NCBI RefSeq assembly: GCF_018294505.1
Contig: NC_057810.1
Location: 207,594,113 to 207,658,112 of the forward strand
Length of the DNA stretch: 64,000 nt
DNA from: Triticum aestivum
Taxonomy: Eukaryota > Streptophyta > Magnoliopsida > Poales > Poaceae
Direction of reading: 5' to 3'
Shown here: positions 24,288 through 37,313 of the stretch, piece by piece
Position numbering within the stretch: the first letter of the stretch is position 1
Layout of the letters: each line of letters opens with the position of its first letter
Notes under the pieces: generated by a model
Database searches by the model: none
What the model was told of the DNA's origin: nothing
What the model saw: only the letters and a program-made list of their open reading frames with translations
Program-made: the position numbers and the translations under genes

Positions 24288-25390
24288 TACTGAACGTCTC
24301 TCCCAAGTTGCAGAAATCATCAGCTGCCAAATTCCAGTTCTGGTGCATATAGATGCTTGCATAAATTTGAATGCTGATTTCTTCTAACCACGCTAGCTAG
24401 CTTTTACCTGACTAAATACTCGGGAGGTTGAAGCCAACACTAGTGAGACGCTTCGTCCTCGCTGACTCGTAAGCTGGATTCTGAAGCCGACCTGAGCTAA
24501 AGACCATTTTAGTAGCCTAACAAAGGTCAGGAACTCCGTCGGCTACACTGTACAAATGGTGCAGCATGTCTAGTATGATCTCGCAGTTGGGAAGGTGCCT
24601 AGTAAACAAATTTCCTTTTGGATACAATTGATGTGTATATCGTTTCGTCTAGGTTCCCTCTTTTCCTCTAGGATTTTGTTCTAGTGAGTGGTAATGTTTG
24701 TGTGGTCGAATCATGAACTTGCATGATGTGCATTAAATTGGTACTGACTTCAGTAAAGCGACCTTCTGTATGCCAAACCTTGTGAACGTTTATGTTTTCC
24801 TAAAAATGGTACAAAGCGCACGTGCGATGATTCGGGCTCTCTGCAAAATTCAGAACAAAACAAATTGAAACCGTTAACTAGAATTCTCTTTTTTTCTATT
24901 GCAGTAGTGAACTACTCTTAAATGGGTATTATCCCCCCCCCCCCTCCTTCAATGGCATAATAAAATATTATGGCTTTATGCTTAATTCGTGTATAGGTAA
25001 ACTTTAGGTCCGAACAACATTATTATCCAAATATCCCTTTTATGTACATATCTCTATGGGGAATCATGCTTTAATTTTTCAAAGTATTAAATTAAATATC
25101 TTGAATAAAAAAAACGAAATTTGCTCTGATATAGAGTATAACCTGACTATCTTGGCCCAAGTGAAATTATGATAAAAGAAAAGCATGGATATGGGGAGAG
25201 GTGGATAACTAGATTGGCATGTACTTAAAAAAGGTACTTTATTTTAGAATTCCACAATGAAATACTGAATTTTCTAGCAACTATACTACTCTGATTCGAA
25301 ATAAAAAAGAACCCTCAAATTATTTTGAGAAATTATAGTAAGCACGCTATTCTAAATCAAAGTAAAGCAAACTTTCTAGTATATTATATT
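24288..25390. other. 3' UTR and intergenic sequence
   Basis: The first few hundred bases are the probable 3' UTR of the Ca2+-ATPase. No unambiguous polyadenylation signal was chosen. A poly-C run lies near 24931. Beyond about 24800 the sequence is AT-rich with no gene seen. Confidence 0.5.
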
Positions 25391-25394
25391 ACGG

Positions 25395-25790
25395 CTGAGT
25401 GCGGCGAATCTGCACCCGGGCTCAGCTGCACCCCCGCTCACGGAAAAAATCAAAACAAATACAAAAAAAATTCAAAAAATTCCAATTTTTTTGTGCGATA
25501 GATAATTAGATGCGTGAGGTTCGCTGCAAAAATCAACTCGTTTGGGCATTTGAGCAAGTTTGTGCAAAAAAGACAAAACCGGGGTCTCTAAAAAAGTTTA
25601 CTGTTTCATGAACTGTTTTGACCTGATTTGTCTTTTTTGCCGAGACCTACTCAAATGTCCAAACGAGTTGATTTTTGCAGCAGACCTCACGCATCTAATT
25701 ATCTACCACACAAATTTTGAAATTTTCTTTTTTTTTGATTTTTTTGCTGACCGGGAGCAGCTGAGCCCGGGCTCCAGGATGAATTATCGA
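25395..25790. mobile_element. foldback MITE with long inverted arms
   Basis: Arms of roughly 165-185 bp (about 25398-25585 and 25620-25787) are inverted complements sharing CACCCGGGCTCAGCTGC, GATAATTAGATGCGTGAGG and GCAAAAATCAACTCGTTTGG. The loop is short. ATATTACGG on the left and CGATTACGG on the right could be a decayed 9-bp duplication (7 of 9 match), which would point to a Mutator-type origin. There is no coding capacity. Confidence 0.7.
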
Positions 25791-25899
25791 TTACGGATTT
25801 ATTACATTATAGAAAGGAGATAAAATGAGAAATCTTTGCCATCCAATCTGATTAGAGTATCATAACATAAAGTATAAGTGGCAGAATTTTTTTTGTAGG

Positions 25900-26983
25900 A
25901 ATGTTTTATCAATTCATTTTCATTTCATTTGTACCCCTGTCAAACTCGAACTTTCTTCGAAATGGTATCTATTCATATGTATGAAATACATATATGAAAT
26001 ACGTATGTGGAGCTCCCTAGAATTTCATGTGATTCAGTAAAAAGAATATAGATTCCATGATTGCTAGATCGATCCATAGGGATTGATGAAGAGTGAGCCG
26101 ATAATGGAATTTTTCTTTGATAAACAGGAAACTTAAGATTAAGATGCTCTGGAATGGAAACGAGGGAATGTCCACAATACCCGGATTTAGTCAGATCCAA
26201 TTCGAGGGATTTTGTAGGTTCATTAATCAAGCCTTGGTAGAAGAACTTGACAAGTTTCCAACAATTAAAGATCCAGATCACGAAAATGCATTTCAATTAT
26301 TTGCGAAAGGATATCAATTGCTAGAACCCTCGATAAAAGAAAGAGATGCTGTGTATGAATCACTCACCTATTCTTCCGATATATGTATCTGCGAGATTAA
26401 TTTTTGGTTTCGATGTGCAAAAACAAACCATTTCTATCGGAAACATTCCTATAATGAATTTCTTAGGAACCTTTATTATAAATGGAATATACCGAATTGT
26501 GATCAATCAAATATTGCTAAGTCCTGGTATTTACTACCGCTCGGAATTAGATCATAAGGGAATTTCTATCTACACTGGGACTATAATATCAGATTGGGGA
26601 GGGAGATCGGAATTAGCAATTGATAAAAAAGAAAGGATATGGGCTCACGTGAGTAGAAAACAAAAGATATCTGTTCTAGTTCTATCATCAGCTACAGGTT
26701 CGAATATAAGAGAAATTCTAGATAATGTTTCCTACCCTGAAATTCTCTTGTCTTTCCCGAATGCCAAGGAGAAGAAGAGGATTGAGTCAAAAGAAAAAGC
26801 TATTTTGGAGTTTTATCAACATTTTGCTTGTGTAGGTGGGGACCTGGTATTTTCGGAGTCCTTATGCGAGGAATTACAAAAGAAATTTTTCAACAAAAAT
26901 GTGAATTAGGAAGGATTGGTCGACGAAATATGAATCGGAGACTTAATCTTGATATACCTCAGAACAATACATTCTTCTTACCA
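25900..26983 (+). pseudogene. rpoB: plastid DNA insertion with 5' part of rpoB
   Basis: From 26143 the translation matches the N-terminal part of the plastid RNA polymerase beta subunit. Recognisable stretches are [56 protein letters not shown] and [14 protein letters not shown]. About 240 bp of plastid-type spacer precedes it. The frame is broken near 26378 (a loss of about 2 bases) and near 26880. Homology stops abruptly after FLPR (about 26983). In plastids the gene encodes part of the PEP RNA polymerase. Here it is nuclear, partial and certainly non-functional. The outer left limit is approximate. Confidence 0.9.
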
Positions 26984-27559
26984 CGGCTCTACGATCGGCC
27001 GCACGTGAGCCGCGAGCGGACTTGAGGCGATGCGATGAACAAAGCAGATCGCTAAAAATATCTTGCCCCCGGTTTTCTCTCATTCCTCGCCTTGATCCTG
27101 TCTCCTGTCTTCTCTTGCGAGCAATTCTAGTTGATCCCCTGTATCCTATAACTCCTTAAATTTTTAGCTCCCTCTTCAAGTGCAGTCATATGCTCTTTCA
27201 CTTCCACCTTCCTTACCTAGGCCACCAATTTTGCTCTCGATTTCTCATCCTCAAGAAATTGGTCTACTCTTCTTTGCGTTTGGCCACCAAAGCTTTTTTA
27301 GTCACAATCATAGCATAGAGTCAGTCATGCTATTATTTGGAGGGTGGAAAGGAGAAGGATCTGTGCTATCCATGAGAGGAGGGGAGAACCCTAACATACA
27401 AGGAGGTCCTGCTACTGCCACCCTCGTCGCTGCCAGAGGTTCTACCTCTACAGCCTCCCACTCAAGCCAGAAGAAGAAAGAGGAACATGAGAAGAATGAC
27501 ATGTCGGGGGGGGGGGGGAGGATGGAGAGTGAGAGGTTTGGCATGTGGTGACAGGGACG
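26984..27559. other. unassigned repeat-like sequence
   Basis: No gene was recognised. A poly-G run lies near 27506. The sequence may be the decayed upstream part of the LINE whose ORF1 zinc knuckles follow. Confidence 0.35.
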
Positions 27560-28064
27560 AAAGAGGGGTAGTGTGGATCGGGATCTGGAGATGGAAGAGG
27601 AGCTACTTCTAGGCTATATTAGCATGATCAATGGTCGTCAAGCGTATCACAAGGTCAGCGAAAGGTCAAAACACAACAAAATCAGAAACCCTCGACTGCT
27701 AGTGCGGGGGATAGCTCGAACTTTGTTCATAAAAACTAGAACAGTGCTAGGGAAGAGAGGTCCGCTGAGAAATCTTTTGTCTGCTTCAAGTGTGACAAAG
27801 GACATAATTCGAAGGAATGCTCCCTAGATGTGACCTGCATTGTTTGTGTAAAGAAGACTCATGTTAACAAAAGGTGCGTGTGGTTGTATCAACCACAACC
27901 GCCAATGCATCGTGTGGGACTTGGTATTCTTTATAGCTCAGAATGCGAGGAATACCAAGGAAGAGGGAGAAGTCTCGACACTTGGGATTCAAGTGATCAC
28001 TGGGAGGCTGTCTACTGAAGATCTTCAAATGGGTTTGACATTTTAGTTTCCTTGTGAAAGAGAG
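27560..28064 (+). pseudogene. LINE ORF1 fragment with two CCHC knuckles
   Basis: One frame reads CFKCDKGHNSKEC (from 27782) and then CIVCVKKTHVNKRC (from 27836), followed by a Trp-Leu-x-Gln-Pro stretch, the pattern seen in plant LINE ORF1 nucleic-acid-binding proteins. The frame is fragmentary. It stops where Gypsy-1 begins. The LINE endonuclease is not present in the window, while RT and zf-RVT pieces lie beyond Gypsy-1. A gag fragment from another element is the alternative. Confidence 0.6.
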
Positions 28065-31000
28065 TGTCACATCCCTAGTCCTGGCAGGCACTAGGCTAGC
28101 CCATGTGTGCATCATGTTTAATTTTTCCAAATAAACTTGAAATGGTGATTGTCCAAACCCTAGCATTAAAGGAATTCACTAGGTTCACCTAAAATATTTT
28201 CAGTAAGTCCAAATGGCTTTCAAAAATGTTCATCATTTCTGGTTAATGCTAGAAACCATAACCAGTGGTGTTGCACATTTTTCCATTACATATTTGGTCA
28301 CTGAATTAAATCATACATTATTTGCAATTGGGCATTTAAATGATATATATTATTTTAAGTGCTCAATTAATTCTGAACTTAAGTGTGGGATGTTTGGAAT
28401 AAACCCAACAGAGCCCACAATTATTTGAAGGATGTTTGGAAACATTTTAGTATTTTTAATAAAGCCCAACAGTTGCAGCAGAAATAGAAAACTAGAAACT
28501 GAACAGGAAAAAAACAAAGAGGCAGAAGACTTACCGGCCTACCTGTGTTGGCACTATAGCGGCCCAGCCCACCGAGGGCAGAGCCGTCTTCTTCCTCCTG
28601 CCAGTAGGCAGAGGGGAAGCGTGGCGCGCGCGCCTGCGTTTTCGGCCACCTCCTGCTTCGCGCTGGCTAGCCTCCCCCGAGTCCACCAGCACGCCCAGGA
28701 GATGAGGGCGACCCCCTCTCACTTTCCCCTCCTTCCTCTGCCTCGCCCCCTTCCTCCGGCCTCTCTTCCTCGCGCCGCCGAGCACACCCGAGACCGCCGA
28801 TCGCCGCTGCCGCGGCCATCGTGCACCCTCGCCCTTCCGCCGAGTCCAGAAGCACCGCAGAAACCTCCTCGTCCTCCCAATCGAGCTACGTGACGCCGGG
28901 AGGCCCTGCTTCATCGTCATGGCGGTCATCTTCAACCTCGGGCACCCGAGCCCCTCACCGTCGATTCGCGCCGTCAAGGACGTCCCCGAGCCCACTGACC
29001 TATTGCGCCGCCTCCCTGTGAGCTCCTGCTCCCAACCCCTCTCTCCCCGCCGTCGAATCCCTTCTCTAGCCCCCCTGGCCACCACGGCCGAAGATTGCTG
29101 CCGCCGCGAATGTCGCCGTTGTCACTACGGAGGGCCAACGCCGCATCCGAGCACCTGGTCGAGCTCCTAGGGCCCTGTAGCTTCTGCTTGTGCTCTCCGT
29201 TCGCTTGGAATCGAGCTGCAGCCCCGCGCCCGCATCTAGCCGAGCTCCGGCCACCGCCATGGTTGCCGTGGCCATCGTCTCCGGCCACCTCGCAGCCTCC
29301 CGCGTGATCCCCTGGATGCGCGCGATGATGGGCATCCCTCTGGTGCCTCCAGCGCGTCGAGCCGACCCCTGTAGCGCCGTTTCGAGCAACTCCGGTGATC
29401 CTCCGCCGTTGGGTTTGGTCGCCGGCGTCAACTGCTGACGTGGCGCCAGTTTAATTAGCACTAATGACCTTCTAAACACCCCTAGAGCCACTGCCATGTG
29501 GGCCCCTGTGCCTGTTTAGGTTAACTTAATTTCTGTTTAGATTAGTTTTAAAACCAGCGGGACCCACACGCCAGAGTTGACCGTCCTGACGTGCCCGTTG
29601 ACTAGGCCCACCTGTCTGTGACACTAGCCGGCTCTGTGCACTGACGTATGGGTCCCACAGGTCAGGTTTGACCTGGCCGACCCAGTTGACCTGCTGACGT
29701 CACACCTATGTCATGCTAACGCAGTAACTTATTTTCTAGATTTATTCTTATATAGGAAATTCCATAAAATACCACAAACTTCTAAAAATCATAGAAAATC
29801 AACCGTAACTCCAAATGAAATAATTTATATATGAAAAATGATCAGAAAAATCCAATCTATCCATCTGTACCATTTGCATGCATGCTAGAACAACTTATGG
29901 CTGCTGTTTAGGACAATTCAACTAAATGGCATTTAAGAAATCACATATGAAGTTTGAATTTGAACCTAGGGTTCAAACCAACTCTATTTAACTTGCTGCT
30001 AGTCGCATTAGCTCAAACCACAGCATATTGACATGTCATGATCATGCATCATATTGTGCATTGCATTGATTGTGTTTCTTCCTTGTTTGTCGGTATTTGT
30101 CCCCTCTCAGTAGACGATGTTCCGACGATGAGATCGATGACACCGATGAAGAGCTATATCATCTTCAGAAGTGCCAGGCAAGCAAAACCCCCTTGTTCAT
30201 TCCGATACAATCCCACTCTCTCGCTCCTGCTCTCTTTTACTGCATTAGGACAACAACGTTTCAACTGTTACATGTTGCGGTAGCTGAACCCCTTTTCCTC
30301 TGCATGACCTGTCATTGCCACAGTAAATAGATAAAACCCACTAGCATGAGTAGGAATTGTTTGAGCCATGATGTGCCTACTCATTCATGCTTGTTTGTCA
30401 TGCCTGCTACTGCTTAGAGTTGAGTCATGTCTGATTCATCGGGGATGAATCGGAGGTGTGTGAACATGTCCTACTGTTGAGAGCTAAGTGTGTGAACACG
30501 ATTTGGTAAAGGTAGCGGTGAGAGGCCATGTAGGAGTACATGGTGGGTTGTCTCATTGCAGCCGTCCTCAGGAACTGAGTTCTGTGTTTGTGATCCATGA
30601 ACAGCTACTACCACACATTGGGATCCTTAATTGACTCTCTCGACTTATTAATCAACTTGATCTCTATCCAGGAGTTGCAACTAGTTTCTGGTGTTTGTAG
30701 GTAGTGTTAGTAGTCTACCAAGTGGCACCCGGTACAGGTGGGCTTGGGACAGACTAGGCATCATGGCACGGTGTACCAAGCGTAGATCCACCCGTCGAGG
30801 TGGGCTTGGGAACCCTGCTCACATTGTTTGGGGCCGTGAGCGACACCCCGGCCGGATCTCCTTGCGGATGGAACCCGAATAGGCGATAAACCTGGACGAG
30901 AGACTTGTGTGGTTAGTCAGGTCGTGGCCGACACCCTCGCTGGGCTTCCGCTTGAAGGTTGCCGAGTACATGTCGTGTAAACGACGGTAAGTGGTGAGAG

Positions 31001-32244
31001 CGTGTGTGAAGAAGTACACCCCTGCAGGGTTAATATGATCTATTCGAATAGCCGTGTCCGCGGTAAAGGACTTCTGGGTTGCCTGTACAGTTCATAGATA
31101 ACTTGAAGTGGATACTCTAAAATACGCAAGATAAGCATGAGTGCTATGGATGGCGTTCTCGTAGGGAGACGGGAGCGGATCCATAGTGGTGTATTGATAT
31201 AGCGAATATGTGGACTCGTGTGCGCCACCTCAAAAGAGTTACTTGCAGTCGTAGTTCAGGATAGCCACCGAGTCAAAGCTGGCTTGCTGCAGTTAAACCC
31301 CACCATCCCTTTGTTGATACTGATGCATATGTAGTTAGTTCTGATGTAAGTCTTGCTGGGTACATTTGTACTCACATTGCTTATTTTATGTTTTTGCAGA
31401 GAGACTTCAGTCTCGCTAGTAGTTCCACGTGGACTTCGACGTTTAGCTTGTTACCTCAGCTACGATCTTGTGCCCTCGGCAGGATCTGGTAGATAGTCAG
31501 GCTTCTCAGCCTTTTTCATTTGTAGATGTCTGTACTCAGACATGTTAAGCTTCCGCTTGTGCTTTTACTTGTATGCTCTGATTGTTGGGTCATGAGACCC
31601 ATGATTGTAATATCTCGCTCCTCGGAGCCTATTGAATAAAATACTTGAGTTGTAGAGCCATGTTGTGATGCCATGTTGTATTTGCACATATCGAGCATAT
31701 TGTGTGTATGTTATTGAAATGCTTGGTATGTGTGGGATCTGACTATCTAGTTGTTTATCCTTAGTAGCCTCTCTTACCGGGAAATGTCTCCTAGTGTTTC
31801 CACTAAGCCACGGTAGCTTGCTACTGCTCCGAAACACTTAGGCTGGCCGGCATGTGTCCTTCTTCGTTCCTGTGTCTGTCCCCTCGGGGAAATGTCACGC
31901 GATGAATTCTAGAGTCCTGTTAGCCCGCTACAGCCCGGTTCACCGGAGTCCTGTTAGCCCAGTGCTACAGCCTGGATTCACTCGCTGATGACCGACACGT
32001 TCGTTGTTGGGTCATGTATGCCTGTCCCTGTAAGTTAGTGCCACTTTGGGTTCATGACTAGCCATGTCATCCCGGGTTCTTTGCCATATGGATGCTAGCG
32101 GCACTATCTTATACGTGAGGCAAAATGCGCAAACGGTCCCGGGCCAGGTAAGGTGGCACCTGTGGGAATACCGTCCGTGAGGCCGCAAAGTAATATGATG
32201 TGTTGCATGCTAGATCGGTGTGACTTAGGATCGGGGTCCTGACA
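28065..32244 (+). repeat. Gypsy-1 5' LTR
   Basis: Starts TGTCACATCC and ends GTCCTGACA (TG...CA). It has an AT-rich first 480 bp, a GC-rich, exon-like block (28540-29450) and a mixed remainder. Open frames of up to 184 codons in the GC-rich block occur on both strands and in both LTR copies. They are a property of the repeat, not host genes. Confidence 0.9.
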
Positions 32245-32248
32245 GATT

Positions 32249-32260
32249 TGGTATCAGAGC
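32249..32260 (+). other. Gypsy-1 primer binding site
   Basis: TGGTATCAGAGC is complementary to the 3' end of plant initiator tRNA-Met and begins four bases after the LTR end. It fixes the element's orientation as plus. Confidence 0.9.
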
Positions 32261-33849
32261 TTGACTGCCTGTAGGATTACCAGGCCAAACCGGTCGAAGT
32301 TGAGTCTAGAAATTCTTTAGTTATATAAGGGAATTGATTGTGGGATGGAACGTAAGGCTCTTTTTAGTCCTTATACCTGATGCCCTCTGATCCGAGTCAT
32401 CTTATCTTTCCTACGGGGTTATGGAACTAGGCTTCTCATCTTTCTATTAGGATCACGTGTTACTAATCCGTAGACTTATAGGATTGATGGATTGAGGTCT
32501 CTGTTCAGTTCCTACTGTTTCCGTGTATTCATAGTTGATCTCAGAACCTTGATATTATGATGATCGAGTGGTTATGCCACCACTTTTCAAGATGTCTCAA
32601 AACCTTTTCGAGCATTTACATCCGTTATGCTGTCCGAGTCATCCCAGGTTTCTAAATAGTCTGAAGCATTTGCAAAATCCCTTCCTCCCGTTTTGATGTT
32701 CCTTTGGGCCAGATTAACCACACTAACCGGTGAGTTGAGGTATTCTATTACCTCGACATATATGTTGGAGTTATTATTATGACCTAGGTGTCTCAGGGGA
32801 TCATCTAGTAGTCTAGCCACGTTTTGTGGTCCCAGTGTGATGACCCTGGCCATCATTCTCGAAAGCATCCCGTGATGCCAACTAGTTAGTAGGTATTCTA
32901 CTTCTGGGTTTTGAACCCGAGATTTACCCTACTTACCTCATGTTAATAGTGATTGCTAGTTCCTTTAGGATACTAGTAACCTTTGCGTTAGTCCTCGAGG
33001 TCCATGGTATTTCCTTCTTCCAAATACTATGAACCGCTTATGGCAGAAGTTCCTTGAACCAAAAGATCACAACTAGAGTGCTCTCGATGAGTTCTCGATT
33101 CTATGTTGATACTCTGCCAGTCCTACCTCTCTGCATGGATTACCCGGAAGAAACTTGTTGAACTTGGTTCGACATACTAATCTATGCATCCACAACTCAG
33201 AAAACCGTATGTTCCTTTGAGTTGTCCCTCTTTAGTTGTCTTCTAACCCTCGTCTATCAATTGATAGTCAAGAGTATGCGTGCAATCGTTCATCGATGCC
33301 TATTATTCTTGTGGTCCGTCAAGCCATTCTATTCAGGATGACTAGGAGAAACAAACTCCAGTACCTCATCCATATCCAGGATTGGGTCAAAATAGTTGTG
33401 CTCCGCAGATCAAAATGCTAATCCAGTTTTTGTTCTGTTCTACCCTGAAGTATTACCCTCTTTATGTCAAGAAAGTCATAGGAATTACACATCATCTTAT
33501 GAATTCTTGGTGCAGTGATACTTCTCGCCATCATTATTCATTTCTCGGTCCCCGTGTTGTTGAACCGGAATGCCGACAAGTGAATCGTGATGTGTGAAAT
33601 CAATACTGCTAGCAACCTTGTTGCTTGGTAGTTAAAGGACAATAATTTTATTCTTAGTGTGTTGGTTCTTGAATCACGATTCTAAGATTAATCGTGCTAC
33701 CTAGTCCTTATTTCTGATGCACTCTCCGATCAATGAGTTAGGATTGAGTCAGTCCCTCGCTCTTGTGATCATATCGTCTTGCCCTGAAAAGCAAGGTTGT
33801 TCTTGAGCTTAGTAACATATCGGTGGTTTGTGATTTTCCGAATATCTTC

Positions 33850-34300
33850 TCAGAAGTATTACCAGGTTGTCACCTGACCGCTATGTTGAGTTCGTGATCA
33901 AGATGGTTTCCTGTAAACCACCCCTTCTCCAAGAATCTTTGTGGGATACCCCTGAGCTAGTTGGTCAAGCTAAACAACAACTTGGAGAGTTGGAAGATAA
34001 AAGCTTGTCCGACTTAGTTCATGTTAAGGGATATATTTTTGTGTGTGTGTGTGTGTGTTGAAGAAAGATGATATCTTCATCAATTGGTCCTTGTGATCAA
34101 TTGTTGGATCTATTATCTTACCCAAACCTTTGATTGAGTATGGGCTATCGTCAAATCAAATCAGAACCAACGATATTCGTAATGTTGTCTTACTCGTGGT
34201 TTTTCCTCGAGCATACACCATTATATTCTTTGGTCTGACCAATGCTATCACCGTGTTCACTTAACTATGGAATTCCTTTTAAAAGGAAACCCGGATGAAT
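33850..34300 (+). pseudogene. Gypsy-1 reverse transcriptase remnant
   Basis: A frame from 33867 reads PDRYVEFVIKMV ... PELVGQAKQQLGELEDKS, which aligns by eye with the start of the Ty3/gypsy RT domain. A degenerate MGYRQIKSEP follows near 34140 (normally SGYHQ.K.). Stops and frameshifts are frequent. The rest of 32261-36115 presumably holds gag, protease, RNase H and integrase remnants, but I cannot delimit them. Confidence 0.6.
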
Positions 34301-36115
34301 TGTTGTTGAGCCCATCGACAACATCCTTATCTCCTCCATGATTTTGTTGAACATTAAGCTAGTGTTGGAAGCTTGTGTAAGCATTTTCTTCATGCCCCGT
34401 TCATGAAGTATATGTTTGGATGAAAGAAGTGACTTCCTTTGATTCACGTGCATTTGATGTAAGTTGCCGTCATGAATTCGAGAAAGTTTGTTTTTGCTCC
34501 TATGGAATCATCCCAAGTCAGTCATGCATGTGCGAAGTATTCTATGGTCTGATAGACTGATCATCTTCATTCCATATGTATTCCCTAGCACACCAAGCCA
34601 CTGATTGACTTGTTCTAGGTAAAGAAGTCTAAATTAAGTGCACAAGACTTCGATATCCTTGATGATGGTTCCCTACCAGAACTCGGTAGTGTTTTATTGT
34701 AAGACTACCATGTGATCATGTTTGTCTGGGATAGCGTGTTCACACGTGTGTAGCAGAACCAGCTCATGTTTTGGAGCTTGCTATCGTAGTTCATCTCCCG
34801 AGAATCTCGCAACGTCATCTCGTCGATTTGTGTTGCAAACTTTCATTTTTCTTCCTAGACTTGATGAGTCTGGATTATTCTGACACCAACCAGATCTGAA
34901 TCTCAGGCAGATATGATGGTTGGAACGTTTCCCAAGAACTATAATAATGGTCTCTCTGTAACCCGATAAAGTGGATGTCGTGGCCAACACACCCAACCGG
35001 AAGACCTCTTGTTGTAGTATCTTGATTGAGGAAGTTGGCCACCTCCCCATAAGGATTTCGTAGGATCTACTCCCTAGTTGTTCCTTATGGATTTTTGTGT
35101 TCCGAAGTCTGACCTTTTACTTGATGTTCTAAATATCAAACCATAATTATCTATGGATTACGCTAGCACATCAAGGAGAACATTAGAAGCGGAGTGCTAA
35201 ATGTCTCTCGATCGATCTTCCAGATTTTGTTCCCCTTGGCCTCGCTAAGGTGAAATCTGAGAAGGTGTTGTCTTCCTTTGCATCTGCATTATCCATCACT
35301 ATTCATCATGGTAGTACGTTGTGTTGCCAGGTTCCTTGACACGGATATTGGTAAAACCTTGATGAATATGGAAATGCTCAAGTTCTTGAGAGCACGCGCA
35401 AGCGCTAGGTGTTATCATCAGCACTAACTAAGATTGCTCTCAGTTTCCTCAATTATGCTATAACTTTTCAAACAGTGGACTCACTCTCTTCTGTTGAGCT
35501 TCTCCCCAGTTACTAAAATCATCATTTGTGTTGTTTTCAACAAGGTAACCAACATCATCCATTCTAATCCGGGTATGCCATTCTATCGAACCCTTCCAAA
35601 TGATCGCTCGAGAATTGCCTTAGGTTGGTATAAAAGAGTTTCAATGATCTCTGAATCAAAGGTAATTCTTTTTGCCACTTAAGGTAATAATCTACGAATC
35701 ACCCTCCTCCAGGATGTCCCGCTGTGGCATCATGGCAACTCAACTCCTCGCTACGTTGACAACCCTTCACCACCCTTTTAAGCATGGAATTGTTGTCTAC
35801 CTAGTGAACCATCGTCATTTGTTCCACTCCATCCCTCTAGATGTGTGTTTTGTGTCTCAGCTCGAGTGGTGTTGCTATGCCTCATTCCGCGAGTTGATCC
35901 TAAGTTGTTCGATCTTCGAGAAGATCGATTCTTCTAGAGTCTCCTTCTCCTCTCGTTGTCATGTTGACTGGAGTTCTCAGAGCAAGACGACAAGACAATG
36001 ATGGTGACTGAATCAACGCCCCTATGGAAGTGCAACCTGGATCGTGAAGATTGTGTTAGTTTGTGTTCCCCCTTCATCTTACCCTATGCTTGAATCTCGG
36101 GACGAGATTTTTGCT

Positions 36116-36129
36116 TAGTGGGGGTGAGT
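36116..36129 (+). other. Gypsy-1 polypurine tract
   Basis: AGTGGGGGTGAG lies directly before the 3' LTR, preceded by GGGACGAGATTTTTGCTT, a common Ty3/gypsy arrangement. It primes plus-strand DNA synthesis. Confidence 0.8.
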
Positions 36130-37313
36130 TGTCACATCCCTAGTCCTGGCATGCACTAGGCTAGCCCTTTATGTGTGCATCATGTTTAATTTTTTCAAAT
36201 AAACTTGAAATGGGGATTGTCCAAACCCTAGCATTAAAGGAATTCACTAGGTTCACCTAAAATATTTTCAGTAAGTCCAAATGGCTTTCAAAAATGTTCA
36301 TCATTTCTGGTTAATGCTAGAAACCATAACCAGTGGTGTTGCACATTTTTCCTTGACATATTTGGTCACTGAATTAAATCATACATTATTTGAAATTGGG
36401 CATTTAAATGATATATATTATTTTAAGTGCTCAATTAATTCTGAACTTAAGTGTGGGATGTTTGGAATAAACCCAACAGAGCCCACAATTATTTGAAGGA
36501 TTTTTGGAAACGTTTTAGTATTTTTAATAAAGCCCAACAGTTGCAGCAGAAATAGAAAACTAGAAACTGAACAGGAAAAAAACAAAGAGGCAGAAGACTT
36601 ACCGGCCTACCTGTGTTGGCACTATAGCGGCCCAGCCCACCGAGGGCAGAGCCGTCTTCTTCCTCCTCCCAGTAGGCAGAGGGGAAGCGTGGCGCGCGCG
36701 CCTGCGTTTTCGGCCACCTCCTGCTTCGCGCTGGCTAGCCTCCCCCGAGTCCACCAGCACGCCCAGGAGATGAGGGCGGCCCCCTCTCACTTTCCCCTCC
36801 TTCCTCTGCCTCGCCCCCTTCCTCTAGCCTCTCTTCCTCGCGCCGCCGAGCACACCCAAGACCGCCGATCGCCGCTGCCGCGGCCATCGTGCACCCTCGC
36901 CCTTCCGCCGAGTCCAGAAGCACCACAGAAACCTCCTCGTCCTCCCAATAGAGCTACATGACACCGGGAGGCCCTGCTTCATCGTCATGGCGGTCATCTT
37001 CAACCTCGGGCACCCGAGCCCCTCACCGTCGATTCGCCCCGTCAAGGACGTCCCCGAGCCCACTGACCTACTGCGCCGCCTCCCTGTGAGCTCCTGCTCC
37101 CAACCCCTCTCTCCCCGCCGTCGAATCCCTTCTCTAGCCCCCCTGGCCACCGCGGCCGAAGATTGCTGCCGCCGCGAATGTCACCGTTGTCATTACGGAG
37201 GGCCAACGCCGCATCCGAGCACCTGGTCGAGCTCCTAGGGCCCTGTAGCTTTTGCTTGTGCTCTCCGTTCGCTTGGAATCGAGCTGCAGCCCCGCGCCCG
37301 CATCTAGCCGAGC
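36130..37313 (+). repeat. Gypsy-1 3' LTR, truncated
   Basis: Starts TGTCACATCC and follows the 5' LTR closely up to CATCTAGCCGAGC, where it changes abruptly to LINE sequence. About 3 kb of LTR is missing. Confidence 0.9.

Larger units (their letters stand above)
28065..37313 (+). mobile_element. Gypsy-1: LTR retrotransposon with giant LTRs, 3' end deleted
   Basis: 5' LTR, PBS, decayed interior, polypurine tract and a partial 3' LTR are all present in plus orientation. The LTRs (4180 bp) are longer than the 3885-bp interior. The 3' LTR breaks off after 1184 bp at a point matching position 29248 of the 5' LTR, and LINE sequence follows directly. The 5-mer GAGAG before the left end would be the target duplication, but its partner is lost. 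The two LTR copies differ by only scattered substitutions and small indels over the shared part, while the interior has no intact frame. Confidence 0.9.

Noticed and set aside
28531..29497. Long open frames in a GC-rich block
   Set aside because: The block is part of the Gypsy-1 LTR and recurs at 36599-37238. Both strands are open, so these are not host genes.
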